Source: Sulfuritalea sp.
GTDB taxonomy: Bacteria > Pseudomonadota > Gammaproteobacteria > Burkholderiales > Rhodocyclaceae
Assembly (NCBI GenBank): GCA_016708585.1
Contig: JADJFK010000022.1
Coordinates: 4,257 to 68,256, forward strand
DNA: 64,000 nt
Direction of reading: 5' to 3'
Part shown: positions 42,420-51,007 of the stretch, piece by piece
Position numbering within the stretch: the stretch's first letter is position 1
How the letters are laid out: every line of letters begins with the position of its first letter
Notes under the pieces: model-generated
What the model was told of the DNA's origin: nothing
The model's input: only the letters and a program-made list of their open reading frames with translations
Databases searched by the model: none
Translations under genes and position numbers: made by a program

Positions 42420-43640
42420 ATGAAGCAAATCAGCTTGCAGCCTTCTTTTTTGGGTTCCCGTGTGCGTCCGCAAACCTCGATCGGAGCCGCCTTTCTTGTT
42501 TTGATCCTTGCGACTGCATGCGACAGTTCGGCGCCGCCTCCGCCGACGGCGCCGGTTGTCGAAGTCGTAACGGTCGCACAAAGGGACGTGCCGATCTACA
42601 TGGAGTGGATCGGTTCGCTCGATGGCAACGTCAATGCCATCATTCGGCCGCAGGTCACGGGTTACCTGATCAAACAGAACTATCGGGAAGGCGACCTGGT
42701 CAAGCAGGGGCAGCCGCTGTTCGAAATCGATCCGCGCACCTTCGAGGCCTCCGTTCAGGAAGCCAAAGGCGTGCTCGCACAGAATCAGGCCCGCCGCGAA
42801 ACGACCAGCGCCAACCTGGCACGAATCAAGCCGCTGGCGGCGAAGAACGCAGTCAGCCAGAAGGACCTCGACGACGCCGTGGGCTCGGACATGGCTGCCA
42901 AGGCGGCGGTCGACTCAGCCGAAGCCGCGTTGAAGACTGCACAGCTCAATCTTGGTTTCACCCGCATAACGTCGCCGATCACCGGCGTTGCAGGAATCGC
43001 CAAGGCCCAGATCGGTGACCTTCTCAGTCCCAGCATGTCGACGGAACTGACAACCGTCTCGGCCATCGATCCGATCAAGGTTTATTTCAACATCAGCGAA
43101 CGGGAATATCTCAAGTTTGCCGCTACCCATCGTCCCGAGGAGAACAAGTCCGCCATACCGATCGAGCTGATACTGGTCGATGGCTCTTCCTATCCGGAGA
43201 AGGGGAAGTTCCTTCTGCTCGACCGCCAGGTGGACGCGACGACCGGCACCTTCAAGGCCGTTGCCCAGTTCCCGAATCCCAAGAAACTGCTGCGCCCCGG
43301 GCTGTACGGCAAGATCCGGGTGACGATGTCGGTCAACCAGGGCGCTCTCCTGGTTCCGCAACGCGCCGTCACCGAAATGCAGGGCAAGTACCTGGTCGCG
43401 GTAATCGGTGCCGACAACAAGGTCGATATCCGCCCGGTGACGGTCGGCGAGCGCATCGGCACCGAGTGGATCATCAGCAACGGCCTCAAGCCGGGCGAAA
43501 GCGTCGTCGCCGAGGGAACCCAGAAAGTCAGGCCGGGAAGCACGGTCAGTCCGAAGCCTTTTGCGCCGGCAGCGCCAGCCGCTGCCGGCGGTCCGGCCAA
43601 GCCTGAAGCAAAACCCGCGGCACCGGCAGCCAAGGGATAA
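42420..43640 (+). CDS. RND efflux periplasmic adaptor (AcrA/MexA family)
   Basis: 406 aa from the ATG at 42420, with GGGAGCGG upstream. A lipoprotein signal ends LILATAC (Cys 31). The adaptor follows: lipoyl/barrel-sandwich half motif IIRPQVTGYLIKQNYREGDLVKQGQPLFEIDP, the alpha-hairpin (VLAQNQARRETTSANLARIKPL) and the second lipoyl half NLGFTRITSPITGVAG. The C-terminus is Ala/Pro-rich. It bridges the pump at 43647 and the outer-membrane channel at 46831 as one tripartite exporter. Six bases separate it from the pump gene. Confidence 0.92.
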   Translation: MKQISLQPSFLGSRVRPQTSIGAAFLVLILATACDSSAPPPPTAPVVEVVTVAQRDVPIYMEWIGSLDGNVNAIIRPQVTGYLIKQNYREGDLVKQGQPLFEIDPRTFEASVQEAKGVLAQNQARRETTSANLARIKPLAAKNAVSQKDLDDAVGSDMAAKAAVDSAEAALKTAQLNLGFTRITSPITGVAGIAKAQIGDLLSPSMSTELTTVSAIDPIKVYFNISEREYLKFAATHRPEENKSAIPIELILVDGSSYPEKGKFLLLDRQVDATTGTFKAVAQFPNPKKLLRPGLYGKIRVTMSVNQGALLVPQRAVTEMQGKYLVAVIGADNKVDIRPVTVGERIGTEWIISNGLKPGESVVAEGTQKVRPGSTVSPKPFAPAAPAAAGGPAKPEAKPAAPAAKG

Positions 43641-43646
43641 GCCGCC

Positions 43647-46600
43647 ATGTCAAAGTTCTTCATCAACCGACCCATCGTGGCCATGGTCATCTCGATCCTG
43701 ATGACCATCGTCGGCCTGGTCGCCATGTCCGGGCTGCCCACCGCCCAGTTCCCGGACATCGTTCCGCCACAGATCACTGTGAAGACCACCTACACCGGCG
43801 CCGACGCGCTGACCGTCGAACAGGCGGTGGCCACCCCGATCGAGCAGCAGATGTCCGGCGTCGACAACATGGACTACATGTACTCGATCAACGCCAACAA
43901 CGGCGAGACAACCGTTTACGTCAACTTCGCCCTCGGCACCGACGCCAATACCGACCAGTTGCTCGCCCAGATGCGCCAGGGCCAGGCCGAATCGCAACTG
44001 CCTTCGGACGTGCGCAACTACGGCATCACCACGGCCAAGTCGACCTCATCGCCGCTGCTCATGTTCGCGCTCTACTCGCCGAACGGCACCTACGACAACA
44101 TCTTCCTCGCCAATTATTCGCACATCAACATCAACGACCAGATGACGCGGGTCAAGGGCATCGCCAGCATCACCGTGTTCGGCGCCGGCCAGTATGCGAT
44201 GCGGCTGTGGGTCAAGCCCGACCAGTTGGCCAAGCTCAACATAACGATCCCGGAGATCATCAACTCGGTCAACGCGCAGAACACGGTCAATCCCGCAGGG
44301 ACCATCGGGGCCGAACCGGTGCCGCAGGGTCAGGAGTTCACCTACGCGGTACGCGCCCAGGGGCGGCTGCAGAGCGAGGAGGACTTCGGTCGCATCGTGT
44401 TGCGCGCCAATCCGGATGGCTCGATTGTCCGTGTCAGGGATGTTGCCCGTATCGAACTTGGCGCCCAGACCTACGGCATGCAGGGTCGGCTCAACGGCAA
44501 GCCGGCCGCTCTCGTCGCCCTCTACCTGATGCCGGGCGCCAATGCCCTGGAAGCGGCCGATGGCGCCAAGAAGCTGATGGAAAAGATCAAGCAGGGCTTC
44601 CCGCCCGACCTTGACTATGTCGTCGCCCTCGATACCACGCTGTCGGTGACCGAGGGCATCAAGGAAATCCAGCACACCCTGGTCGAGGCGCTGGTGCTGG
44701 TCATCATCGTCGTCTTCGTCTTCCTGCAGGGCTGGCGGGCGACGCTGATCCCGCTGCTGGCGGTGCCGGTATCGCTGATCGGCACTTTCATGCTCTTCCC
44801 TCTGTTCGGCTTCTCGATCAATACGTTGTCGCTGTTTGGCCTGGTGCTGGCCATCGGTTTGGTAGTTGACGATGCCATCGTCGTCGTCGAGGCGGTCGAG
44901 CACCATATCGAGCATGGCATGACGCCCAAGGAAGCGACGCTCAGGGCCATGGAAGAGGTCACCGGTCCGGTGATCGCAATCGCCGTGATCCTGGCTGCGG
45001 TTTTCGTGCCGACCGCCTTCATTCCCGGCATCACCGGCCAGCTCTACCAGCAGTTCGCGGTCACCATCGCCATCTCGGTGATCATCTCGGCGTTCAACGC
45101 GCTGACGCTGAGCCCGGCGCTTTGCGCCATGCTGCTCAAGCCGAAGGTGAAGGGCAGCGGCCCGCTGCAGAAGTTCTACGACGGCTTCAACAGGATGTTT
45201 GCCAGGGTGACCGGCGGTTACGTCGGTATCTGCCGGATCGCCATCCGCCGAAGCCTCATTAGTCTCGTCTTCCTGGCGGCCGTCACCGTGAGCATCGGCT
45301 TCTTCGGCAAAGTCGTACCCTCCGGCTTCCTTCCCGATGAAGACCAGGGTTACCTCTTTGCCGCGGTCCAGCTCCCCGATGCCGCGTCGCTGCAACGTAC
45401 CTCGGAAATCGCCCGCCAGGCCGAAGAACTGATCCAGTCGACGCCGGGCGTCAAGTACGTGACCACCATCGTCGGCTATAGCCTGTTGAGCCAGGTGACG
45501 AATACCTACAGCGCCTTCTTCTTCGTCACGCTCGAGGATTGGGCCAAGCGCAAGAAACCCGAAGAACAATACACTGTGATCAAGGAGGAACTGACGAAGA
45601 AGCTTGGCGGCATCAGCAGTGCCATCGCCTTTGCCTTTCCACCACCCGCCATCCAGGGGGTCGGTACTTCGGGCGGCGCGACTTTCATTCTTCAGGATCG
45701 TGCCGGGAAGGATATTGCCTTCCTTGCCGAAAACACCACAAAGTTCGTGGAAGCAGCAAGGAAGCGCCCTGAACTCGCCAGCGTGTCGACCACTTTCCGG
45801 CCGACCGTGCCGCAACTGTTCATCGAGGTGGACCAGGACAAGGTGCTCAAGCAGGGTGTCGCCATCAGCGATGTCTACAAGACGCTGCAGAGCTTCCTCG
45901 GCAGCGGCTTCATCAACTACTTCAACCGGTTCGGGCGCCAATGGCAGGTATATGTCCAGGCCGAGGGCGACTACCGGACCAACATCGAGAACATCGGCCA
46001 GTTCTATGTGCGCAACGCCAAGGGCGAAGCGGTGCCGCTGTCGGCGCTGACCTCGATCCGCCACGTTTCCGGTCCGGAATTCACCATGCGCTACAACCTC
46101 TACCGCAGCGCGCAGATCAATGCGTCGGCAGCGCCCGGCTACAGTTCGGCGCAGGTGATGCGGGCGCTCGAGCAGGTCTTTGCCGAGACCATGCCGAATG
46201 AAATGGGCTACGATTATTCGGGGATGTCGTTCCAGGAGCAGAAGGCCCAGCAGGGCATTTCGCCGGCGGTCATCTTCGCTTTCTCGCTGCTCTGCGTGTT
46301 CCTGATCCTGGCGGCCCAGTACGAAAGCTGGTCATTGCCCTTCTCGGTTCTGCTCGGTACCCCGATCGCCGTGGCCGGTGCATTCATCGCACTGCTGCTG
46401 CGCGGCCAGGAGTTCAACGTTTATGCGCAGATCGGTCTGGTGATGCTGATCGGCCTGGCGGCCAAGAACGCCATCCTGATCGTCGAATTCGCCAAGATGG
46501 AGTACGAGAAGGGCGAGTTGTCGCTGGTCGAGGCGACCCTCAGGGGAGCCCAACTGCGCCTGCGGCCGATCCTGATGACCTCGTTCGCCTTCATCCTCGG

Positions 46601-46838
46601 CTGTGTGCCGCTGGCCATTGCCAGCGGCGCCGGCGCCATTTCGCGCCAGGTCATGGGCGGCGCCGTCATCGGCGGCATGCTGGCGGCCACCTGCATCGCG
46701 ATCTTCATCATTCCGGTGTCGTATTTCATCGTCGAAAAAATGACTGGGAAGGGAAAAACAGGCGATGGCGGACATGGAGATGGCAAAGGCCATGTGTCAG
46801 AGACACCGGCCGCGAAGAAAGGGGATGCCCATGCGTAA
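43647..46838 (+). CDS. RND efflux pump, hydrophobe/amphiphile type (AcrB/MexB family)
   Basis: 1063 aa, the full length of HAE1 pumps. It begins MSKFFINRPIVAMVISILM. The proton-relay acidic pair lies in GLVVDDAIVVVEAVEHHI (transmembrane helix 4) and the partner Lys in LIGLAAKNAILIVEFAKM (helix 10). Two large periplasmic loops and the usual 12 helices are in place. It exports hydrophobic compounds, drugs, solvents or bile-salt-like molecules using the proton gradient; the substrate range is unknown. Confidence 0.94.
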   Translation: MSKFFINRPIVAMVISILMTIVGLVAMSGLPTAQFPDIVPPQITVKTTYTGADALTVEQAVATPIEQQMSGVDNMDYMYSINANNGETTVYVNFALGTDANTDQLLAQMRQGQAESQLPSDVRNYGITTAKSTSSPLLMFALYSPNGTYDNIFLANYSHININDQMTRVKGIASITVFGAGQYAMRLWVKPDQLAKLNITIPEIINSVNAQNTVNPAGTIGAEPVPQGQEFTYAVRAQGRLQSEEDFGRIVLRANPDGSIVRVRDVARIELGAQTYGMQGRLNGKPAALVALYLMPGANALEAADGAKKLMEKIKQGFPPDLDYVVALDTTLSVTEGIKEIQHTLVEALVLVIIVVFVFLQGWRATLIPLLAVPVSLIGTFMLFPLFGFSINTLSLFGLVLAIGLVVDDAIVVVEAVEHHIEHGMTPKEATLRAMEEVTGPVIAIAVILAAVFVPTAFIPGITGQLYQQFAVTIAISVIISAFNALTLSPALCAMLLKPKVKGSGPLQKFYDGFNRMFARVTGGYVGICRIAIRRSLISLVFLAAVTVSIGFFGKVVPSGFLPDEDQGYLFAAVQLPDAASLQRTSEIARQAEELIQSTPGVKYVTTIVGYSLLSQVTNTYSAFFFVTLEDWAKRKKPEEQYTVIKEELTKKLGGISSAIAFAFPPPAIQGVGTSGGATFILQDRAGKDIAFLAENTTKFVEAARKRPELASVSTTFRPTVPQLFIEVDQDKVLKQGVAISDVYKTLQSFLGSGFINYFNRFGRQWQVYVQAEGDYRTNIENIGQFYVRNAKGEAVPLSALTSIRHVSGPEFTMRYNLYRSAQINASAAPGYSSAQVMRALEQVFAETMPNEMGYDYSGMSFQEQKAQQGISPAVIFAFSLLCVFLILAAQYESWSLPFSVLLGTPIAVAGAFIALLLRGQEFNVYAQIGLVMLIGLAAKNAILIVEFAKMEYEKGELSLVEATLRGAQLRLRPILMTSFAFILGCVPLAIASGAGAISRQVMGGAVIGGMLAATCIAIFIIPVSYFIVEKMTGKGKTGDGGHGDGKGHVSETPAAKKGDAHA

Positions 46839-48258
46839 GCCCTTGTTCGCCGCATTGCTGGCTCTGCTGCTCGGCGGCTGCATGATGGGGCCGGACTATT
46901 TCCGCCCCGCGGTGGAAACGCCGCCTGCCTGGCGCCTCACCGAGCAGAGCGCCAAGGATCTGGCCAATACCGCCTGGTGGGAGCAGTTCGGCGATCCGGT
47001 GCTCAACGACCTGATGGCCACGGCCCTGCGGGAAAACAAGGATCTGATGATCGCTGCCGCCCGCATCGAAGAGTTTGCCGGCAATTACGGCATCGTTCGC
47101 TCGGGACTCTTCCCGCAGGTCGGCGCCGGTTACGAGGCAAGCCGGCAAAGGAATACCTTGCCGGGCGACGTCAAGTCATCGACCTACAACGCTTACCAGG
47201 TGGCGTTGAGCGCGAGTTGGGAAATCGACATCTGGGGCCGCATCCGCCGCCAGACCGAGGCCGCACGCGCCCAACTGCTGGCCAGCGAAGAGGGGCGGCG
47301 AGGCGTCATCCTGTCTCTGGTCGGCAGCGTTGCCGGTTCCTACATCAACCTGCGCTCCCTCGATCGTCAACTGGAAATCGCCAGGGAGACGGCCAAGAGT
47401 CGCGGCGAGTCCTACGAAATCTTCAAGCTCCGCTTCTCCGGCGGGGTCATCTCGCAGCTTGAACTCAGCCAGAACAAGTCACAATACGACGAGGCTCTGG
47501 CCAGCATTCCGCCGCTGGAAAAGGCCGTGGCCCAGCAGGAAAATGGACTGAGCGTGCTGCTCGGACGCAACCCCGGGCCGATCCCGCGTGGCAAGTCCAT
47601 CGATCAACTCGCCCTGCCGGCCATCCCTGCCGGGCTGCCTTCGGACCTGCTCGAACGCCGGCCCGACCTCCGGCGCGCGGAACAGGACCTGGTCGCTGCC
47701 AATGCCTTGATCGGTGCCGCCAAAGCAGCCTACTTCCCGAGAATTTCGCTGACTGGGCTATTCGGTTTTGCCAGTCTCGACCTGGGCAATCTGTTCGACA
47801 GCGCGTCGAAGGTATGGCAGTACGCCGCCCCGATCAGCATGCCGATCTTTACCGCGGGCGGGCTTGCCGGCCAGTTACAGGCTGCCGAGGCGGTGCAGCA
47901 ACAGGCGTTGTTCGGCTATCAGAAGGCGATCCAGGAGGCCTTCCGTGAGGTCAATGATGAACTCGTCAGCCAGGACCGCACGGGGGCGCAACTCAAGGCG
48001 CAGAAGGAGCAGGTCCAGTCCTTGACCCAATATTCGGAGATTGCCCGGCTACGCTACGACAACGGCTACACCAGCTATATCGAAGTGCTCGATGCCGAGC
48101 GCAGCCTGTTCAACGCCCAGCTGCAATATACGCAGACGCAGCAGGCGCAATTCCAGGCGATGACCAATCTTTACAAGGCGATGGGCGGCGGCTGGGTGAC
48201 GGAAGCGGAAAAAATGGGAGCCTCGCCGGCAGGGAAATCGGCAGCCGCCGGGGGTTAA
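46831..48258 (+). CDS. Outer-membrane factor lipoprotein (OprM/NodT family)
   Basis: 475 aa from the ATG at 46831, preceded by GAAAGGGG. The ATG at 46825 is an alternative. A lipoprotein signal ends LLLGGC (Cys 17), followed by the canonical MGPDYFRPAVETPPAW start of NodT-type channels. Two OEP repeats are visible (LRENKDLMIAAARIEEF and LLERRPDLRRAEQDLVAANALIGAAKAAYFP, read in parts). It forms the trimeric outer-membrane duct for the upstream adaptor and pump. It overlaps the end of the pump gene by eight bases. Confidence 0.92.
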   Translation: MRKPLFAALLALLLGGCMMGPDYFRPAVETPPAWRLTEQSAKDLANTAWWEQFGDPVLNDLMATALRENKDLMIAAARIEEFAGNYGIVRSGLFPQVGAGYEASRQRNTLPGDVKSSTYNAYQVALSASWEIDIWGRIRRQTEAARAQLLASEEGRRGVILSLVGSVAGSYINLRSLDRQLEIARETAKSRGESYEIFKLRFSGGVISQLELSQNKSQYDEALASIPPLEKAVAQQENGLSVLLGRNPGPIPRGKSIDQLALPAIPAGLPSDLLERRPDLRRAEQDLVAANALIGAAKAAYFPRISLTGLFGFASLDLGNLFDSASKVWQYAAPISMPIFTAGGLAGQLQAAEAVQQQALFGYQKAIQEAFREVNDELVSQDRTGAQLKAQKEQVQSLTQYSEIARLRYDNGYTSYIEVLDAERSLFNAQLQYTQTQQAQFQAMTNLYKAMGGGWVTEAEKMGASPAGKSAAAGG

Positions 48259-48281
48259 CGCCAGGGTGGCGCCGTCAGGCA

Positions 48282-48308
48282 GAAAGTCGGCGCCGGCGAT
48301 ACGGCGAC
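48282..48308 (-). repeat. Dispersed 25-bp element downstream of the OprM-like gene
   Basis: Minus strand: CGCCGTATCGCC then GGCGCCGACTTTC, a perfect consensus match. Its GTCGCCGTAT end is also the left arm of the hairpin at 48299-48335. Confidence 0.75.
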
Positions 48309-48335
48309 CTGGGCACCTCACCCGGGTCGCCGTAT
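48299..48335. terminator. Hairpin between convergent efflux and amino-acid-binding genes
   Basis: A perfect 11-bp stem, ATACGGCGACC (48299-48309) and GGTCGCCGTAT (48325-48335), with a 15-base loop. It sits between two convergent stops, a usual place for a bidirectional terminator. There is no T-tract on either side. The left arm is one end of the dispersed element, so the structure may have arisen from two partial copies. Confidence 0.45.
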
Positions 48336-48339
48336 TGCC

Positions 48340-49194
48340 TTACTCTTCCATCGAATTGAGGCCGTAGATGGCGACCAGCACGTCGCTGGGCTTGAAGGGG
48401 GCGAACCAGCGCTCGAAGATCGAGGCGATGGCGCCCGAGCGGTAGGTCACCGCCAGGGCGCGGTTCACGGCCAGGCGGAAGTCCGGATCGCCGCGGCGCA
48501 GGGCGAAGGCATAGGGCTCCAGGGAGAAGTCCTCGTCGAGCAGGGCGAAGCGCGTGCGCGACGGATCGCGCCCGACCAGGCCGATCAGCACGATCCGGTC
48601 GCCGGCCAGGGCCTGCGCCTTGCCGTCTTCCATGGCCTTGAAGGCATCCTCGCGGTCCTTGAAGGGCAGCACTTCGGCGGCGATCTTGGCGTTGGCCAAC
48701 GCCTCGGTGACGCGTCTTTGGGTCGTCGTACCGGCGACCACCGAAAGCTTCTTGCCGGCCAGGTCGGCCGCCTTCTTCACGCCGCTGTCGGCGCGCACCA
48801 GCAAGGCGCCGGTCTGGACGAAGGTGGTAATGCTGAAGTCGACCTTTTCCTGGCGCTTGAGCGTGTTGGTGGTGACGCCGCATTCCATGTCGGCCTTGCC
48901 TTCGGCCACCAGCGCCAGGCGCTCGGGCGTGGTGCCGGCGACCCAGTTGATCTTCAGCGTGTCGAGGCCGAGCTGGCGCTGGATCTGCGCGACGATGCCT
49001 TCGCACAGGCTGATCGAGTAACCGGCCGGCTTGAAGGCCCTGGTGTCGTCGAAGGAAAACGGCGTCGCATTTTGCGCATAGGCCAGCGTGATGGTTTTGG
49101 ATGCCTTGATCTTGCCGAGGGTATCGGGGGCGTCGGCGGCATGGGAACTCAGGGCGAAGGCCGCCAGCAGGGTGAGGGAGAACAGTTTTTTCAT
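48340..49194 (-). CDS. Periplasmic amino-acid-binding protein of an ABC transporter
   Basis: 284 aa from the ATG at 49194 (MKKLFSLTLLAAFALSSHA signal peptide, cleaved after SHA); GGAAAG upstream supports this start. SBP_bac_3 fold: ASKTITLAYAQNATPFSF, PAGYSISLCEGIVAQIQRQLG, LVAEGKADMECGVTTNTLKRQEKVDFS (read in parts) and AGTTTQRRV. Closest in style to glutamate/aspartate-binding GltI proteins (C-terminal RWFAPFKPSDV). No permease or ATPase gene is adjacent, so it is an orphan binding protein here. Confidence 0.87.
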   Translation of the reverse strand: MKKLFSLTLLAAFALSSHAADAPDTLGKIKASKTITLAYAQNATPFSFDDTRAFKPAGYSISLCEGIVAQIQRQLGLDTLKINWVAGTTPERLALVAEGKADMECGVTTNTLKRQEKVDFSITTFVQTGALLVRADSGVKKAADLAGKKLSVVAGTTTQRRVTEALANAKIAAEVLPFKDREDAFKAMEDGKAQALAGDRIVLIGLVGRDPSRTRFALLDEDFSLEPYAFALRRGDPDFRLAVNRALAVTYRSGAIASIFERWFAPFKPSDVLVAIYGLNSMEE

Positions 49195-49567
49195 CGCACT
49201 TTCCGGAGGGTTGTGTTGGAGGGGCAAGGCTTGATGGCTGGCGAATGCGGCGAACGACCGAGGCACCCGCTTCCCGCCTGACGGATTCTACTGGGGAAAT
49301 TGCCATCCGCCGCACGCCTGTCACCTGGCGGATGGGCCGATTGCGTGCGGCCGTGTACGGTTTTGATTATCAAACCCTTGAACGCCCGCTCCATTCCCGA
49401 ATGGACAAATTCATCCTGCCATCGGTCATTACTATGTAGACTATGCGTGCTGTTGCCGGATGACTGCACGTTTTCGACCTGGGCAGACCACGGATCGGCG
49501 TCGTCACCGGCCAGCGCACATTCGTCATCCCCTTTCCTGGTACCGGAAGGGAAAATTGGAGCAAGAA
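49195..49567. other. 373-base divergent intergenic region upstream of hisE
   Basis: No gene supported. It must hold promoters for the binding-protein gene (minus) and hisE (plus). A 13-base palindrome TTTGATTATCAAA lies at 49362-49374. A direct repeat ACTATG-N3-ACTATG is near 49432-49446. An imperfect hairpin (CCCTTTCC with GGAAGGG) lies just before the hisE ribosome site. No convincing -35/-10 pair could be fixed. Confidence 0.4.
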
Positions 49568-49894
49568 ATGATCGATCTTGAAGTAATGCACCGCATCCAG
49601 GCGACCCTGCTCGAGCGCAAGGGCGCAGCGCCGGATTCGTCCTACGTCGCCAGCCTGTATGCCAAGGGCACCGACGCGATCTGCAAGAAGGTAGCCGAGG
49701 AAGCCGCGGAAACCATCATGGCGGCCAAGGATGGCGATCGCCTGCATCTGGTGCGCGAAGTCACCGACCTTTGGTTCCACAGCATGATCCTGCTCGCACA
49801 GTTCGGCATCGGCGTCGATGACGTGATGGTCGAATTTCGGCGCCGGGAAGGCATTTCCGGGATCGACGAGAAGAACAGCCGGAGCCCGGAATGA
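49568..49894 (+). CDS. hisE: HisE, phosphoribosyl-ATP pyrophosphatase
   Basis: 108 aa from the ATG at 49568, with GGAGCAAGAA upstream. It hydrolyses PR-ATP to PR-AMP, the second step of histidine synthesis. The MazG-like metal site is in CKKVAEEAAETIMAAKDGD and LVREVTDLWFHSMILLAQ. It overlaps hinT by four bases (ATGA). It is split from hisI by 21.7 kb, whereas in related genomes hisI, hisE and hinT are contiguous. Confidence 0.93.
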   Translation: MIDLEVMHRIQATLLERKGAAPDSSYVASLYAKGTDAICKKVAEEAAETIMAAKDGDRLHLVREVTDLWFHSMILLAQFGIGVDDVMVEFRRREGISGIDEKNSRSPE

Positions 49895-50250
49895 TGGGCG
49901 ACTGCATTTTTTGCCGGATCGCGCGTGGCGAGATCCCGTCGAAAAAAGTCTATGAGGACGAGGAGATCTTCGCCTTCCATGACATCAACCCGATCGCGCC
50001 GGTACATTTCATGATCGTGCCGAAGCTGCACATTCCGTCGCTGATGGAAGCCGACATGAATCACCGGATGCTGCTCGGGCACATGCTGGCAAAAGCCAAC
50101 GAGCTGGCCCGCAGCCAGGGACTCGACGAAGGCTTCCGCACCATCATCAACACCGGGCGGATCGGACAGCAGGAGGTGTATCATCTGCACATTCACATCC
50201 TGGGCGGTCCCGAGCCCCTGGGGTCCATGCTCAAGCGCAGAGCGCCTTGA
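49891..50250 (+). CDS. hinT: HIT family nucleotide hydrolase (HinT)
   Basis: 119 aa. The histidine-triad motif HLHIHILGG gives the nucleophile. CIFCRIARGEIPSKKVYEDE and FHDINPIAPVHFMIVPK are the usual N-terminal half. HinT hydrolyses adenosine phosphoramidates. The hisE-hinT-tatA arrangement is conserved in betaproteobacteria. The start overlaps hisE; 29 bases separate it from tatA. Confidence 0.92.
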   Translation: MMGDCIFCRIARGEIPSKKVYEDEEIFAFHDINPIAPVHFMIVPKLHIPSLMEADMNHRMLLGHMLAKANELARSQGLDEGFRTIINTGRIGQQEVYHLHIHILGGPEPLGSMLKRRAP

Positions 50251-50279
50251 AAATTCAATGAGCGCGAGGAGAAGGCAGA

Positions 50280-50513
50280 ATGGGTTCATTTAGCATTTGG
50301 CATTGGCTGATCGTGCTGGTCATCGTGATGCTGGTATTCGGCACGAAGAAGCTGCGCAACGTGGGATCGGACCTCGGTGGCGCCGTAAAAGGCTTCAAGG
50401 ACGGCATGAAGGACGCCGGTGCCGACAAATCCTCCGAAAAGTCGGCCGAGCCGCAGCAGGTCACCGGCCAGACCATCGACGTCGAGTCGCGTCGGGAGCA
50501 GACCAAGTCCTGA
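50280..50513 (+). CDS. tatA: TatA, twin-arginine translocase subunit
   Basis: 77 aa, preceded by a strong ribosome site (GAGGAGAAGG). A single N-terminal membrane helix (FSIWHWLIVLVIVMLVFGTKK) with the FGTKKLR hinge is followed by an amphipathic helix (LGGAVKGFKDGMKDA). TatA oligomers form the translocation path for folded proteins with twin-arginine signals. First of tatABC. Confidence 0.93.
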   Translation: MGSFSIWHWLIVLVIVMLVFGTKKLRNVGSDLGGAVKGFKDGMKDAGADKSSEKSAEPQQVTGQTIDVESRREQTKS

Positions 50514-50599
50514 TGCCGGGAGGTTGCGCGTCATGCGGGCTCGTGCCGCGGTGGCGTTTCTCCGGTCTGTTCCGCACTTTCAAGGCTCCCACCTAATTC

Positions 50600-51007
50600 A
50601 TGTTCGACGTCGGCCTTACCGAGTTGATGGTCATCGCCGTCGTGGCGCTGGTCGTCATCGGCCCGGAGCGCCTGCCCAGGGTGGCGCGTACCGCGGGTCT
50701 CCTGCTCGGGCGCCTGCAGCGCTACGTCAGCGATGTAAAGAGCGACATCAATCGCGAGATCCAGCTTGACGAGCTGAAAAAGATGCAGCAGGAGATGACC
50801 GATCAGGTTACGAACCTGCAAGCGTCCGTGACTCACGAAATGCGCGAGGTGGAGTCGTCGGTGAATACCGTAATCGCACCACTGGCGGCCGATGTCGCCG
50901 TGTCGCCGGCGCCGACTTCCGATGCACTTCCGGCACTCGAGGCGCAGGCGGCGCCGATGCCGGCCCCCGCCCCGGCCGCCGCTACCGCAGAAGCGCTCAA
51001 GACCTGA
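50600..51007 (+). CDS. tatB: TatB, twin-arginine translocase subunit
   Basis: 135 aa. Signature start MFDVGLTELMVIAVVALVVIGPERLPRVARTAG (read in parts), an N-terminal helix with the TatB-specific Glu and the GPERLP hinge, then a long amphipathic region. With TatC it forms the signal-peptide receptor. In the disordered tail, residues about 99-107 (DVAVSPAPTS) are encoded by a copy of the dispersed 25-bp element. The stop overlaps the tatC ATG (TGATG). The ribosome site is weak. Confidence 0.92.
   Translation: MFDVGLTELMVIAVVALVVIGPERLPRVARTAGLLLGRLQRYVSDVKSDINREIQLDELKKMQQEMTDQVTNLQASVTHEMREVESSVNTVIAPLAADVAVSPAPTSDALPALEAQAAPMPAPAPAAATAEALKT
50894..50920 (+). repeat. Dispersed 25-bp element inside tatB
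   Basis: Reads CGCCGTGTCGCC then GGCGCCGACTTCC, a single mismatch. It is translated VAVSPAPTS in the C-terminal tail of TatB, the region that varies most in length and sequence in the family and tolerates insertions. Confidence 0.7.

Noticed and set aside
49362..49374. TTTGATTATCAAA palindrome upstream of hisE as an FNR-type site
   Set aside because: FNR needs TTGAT-N4-ATCAA; here the arms are separated by one base. Left as an unexplained palindrome in the gap entry.
27852..49567. The 21.7-kb block as a classical genomic island
   Set aside because: No integrase, tRNA target or flanking direct repeat; codon use looks like the neighbours. Kept as a synteny break, not called an island.
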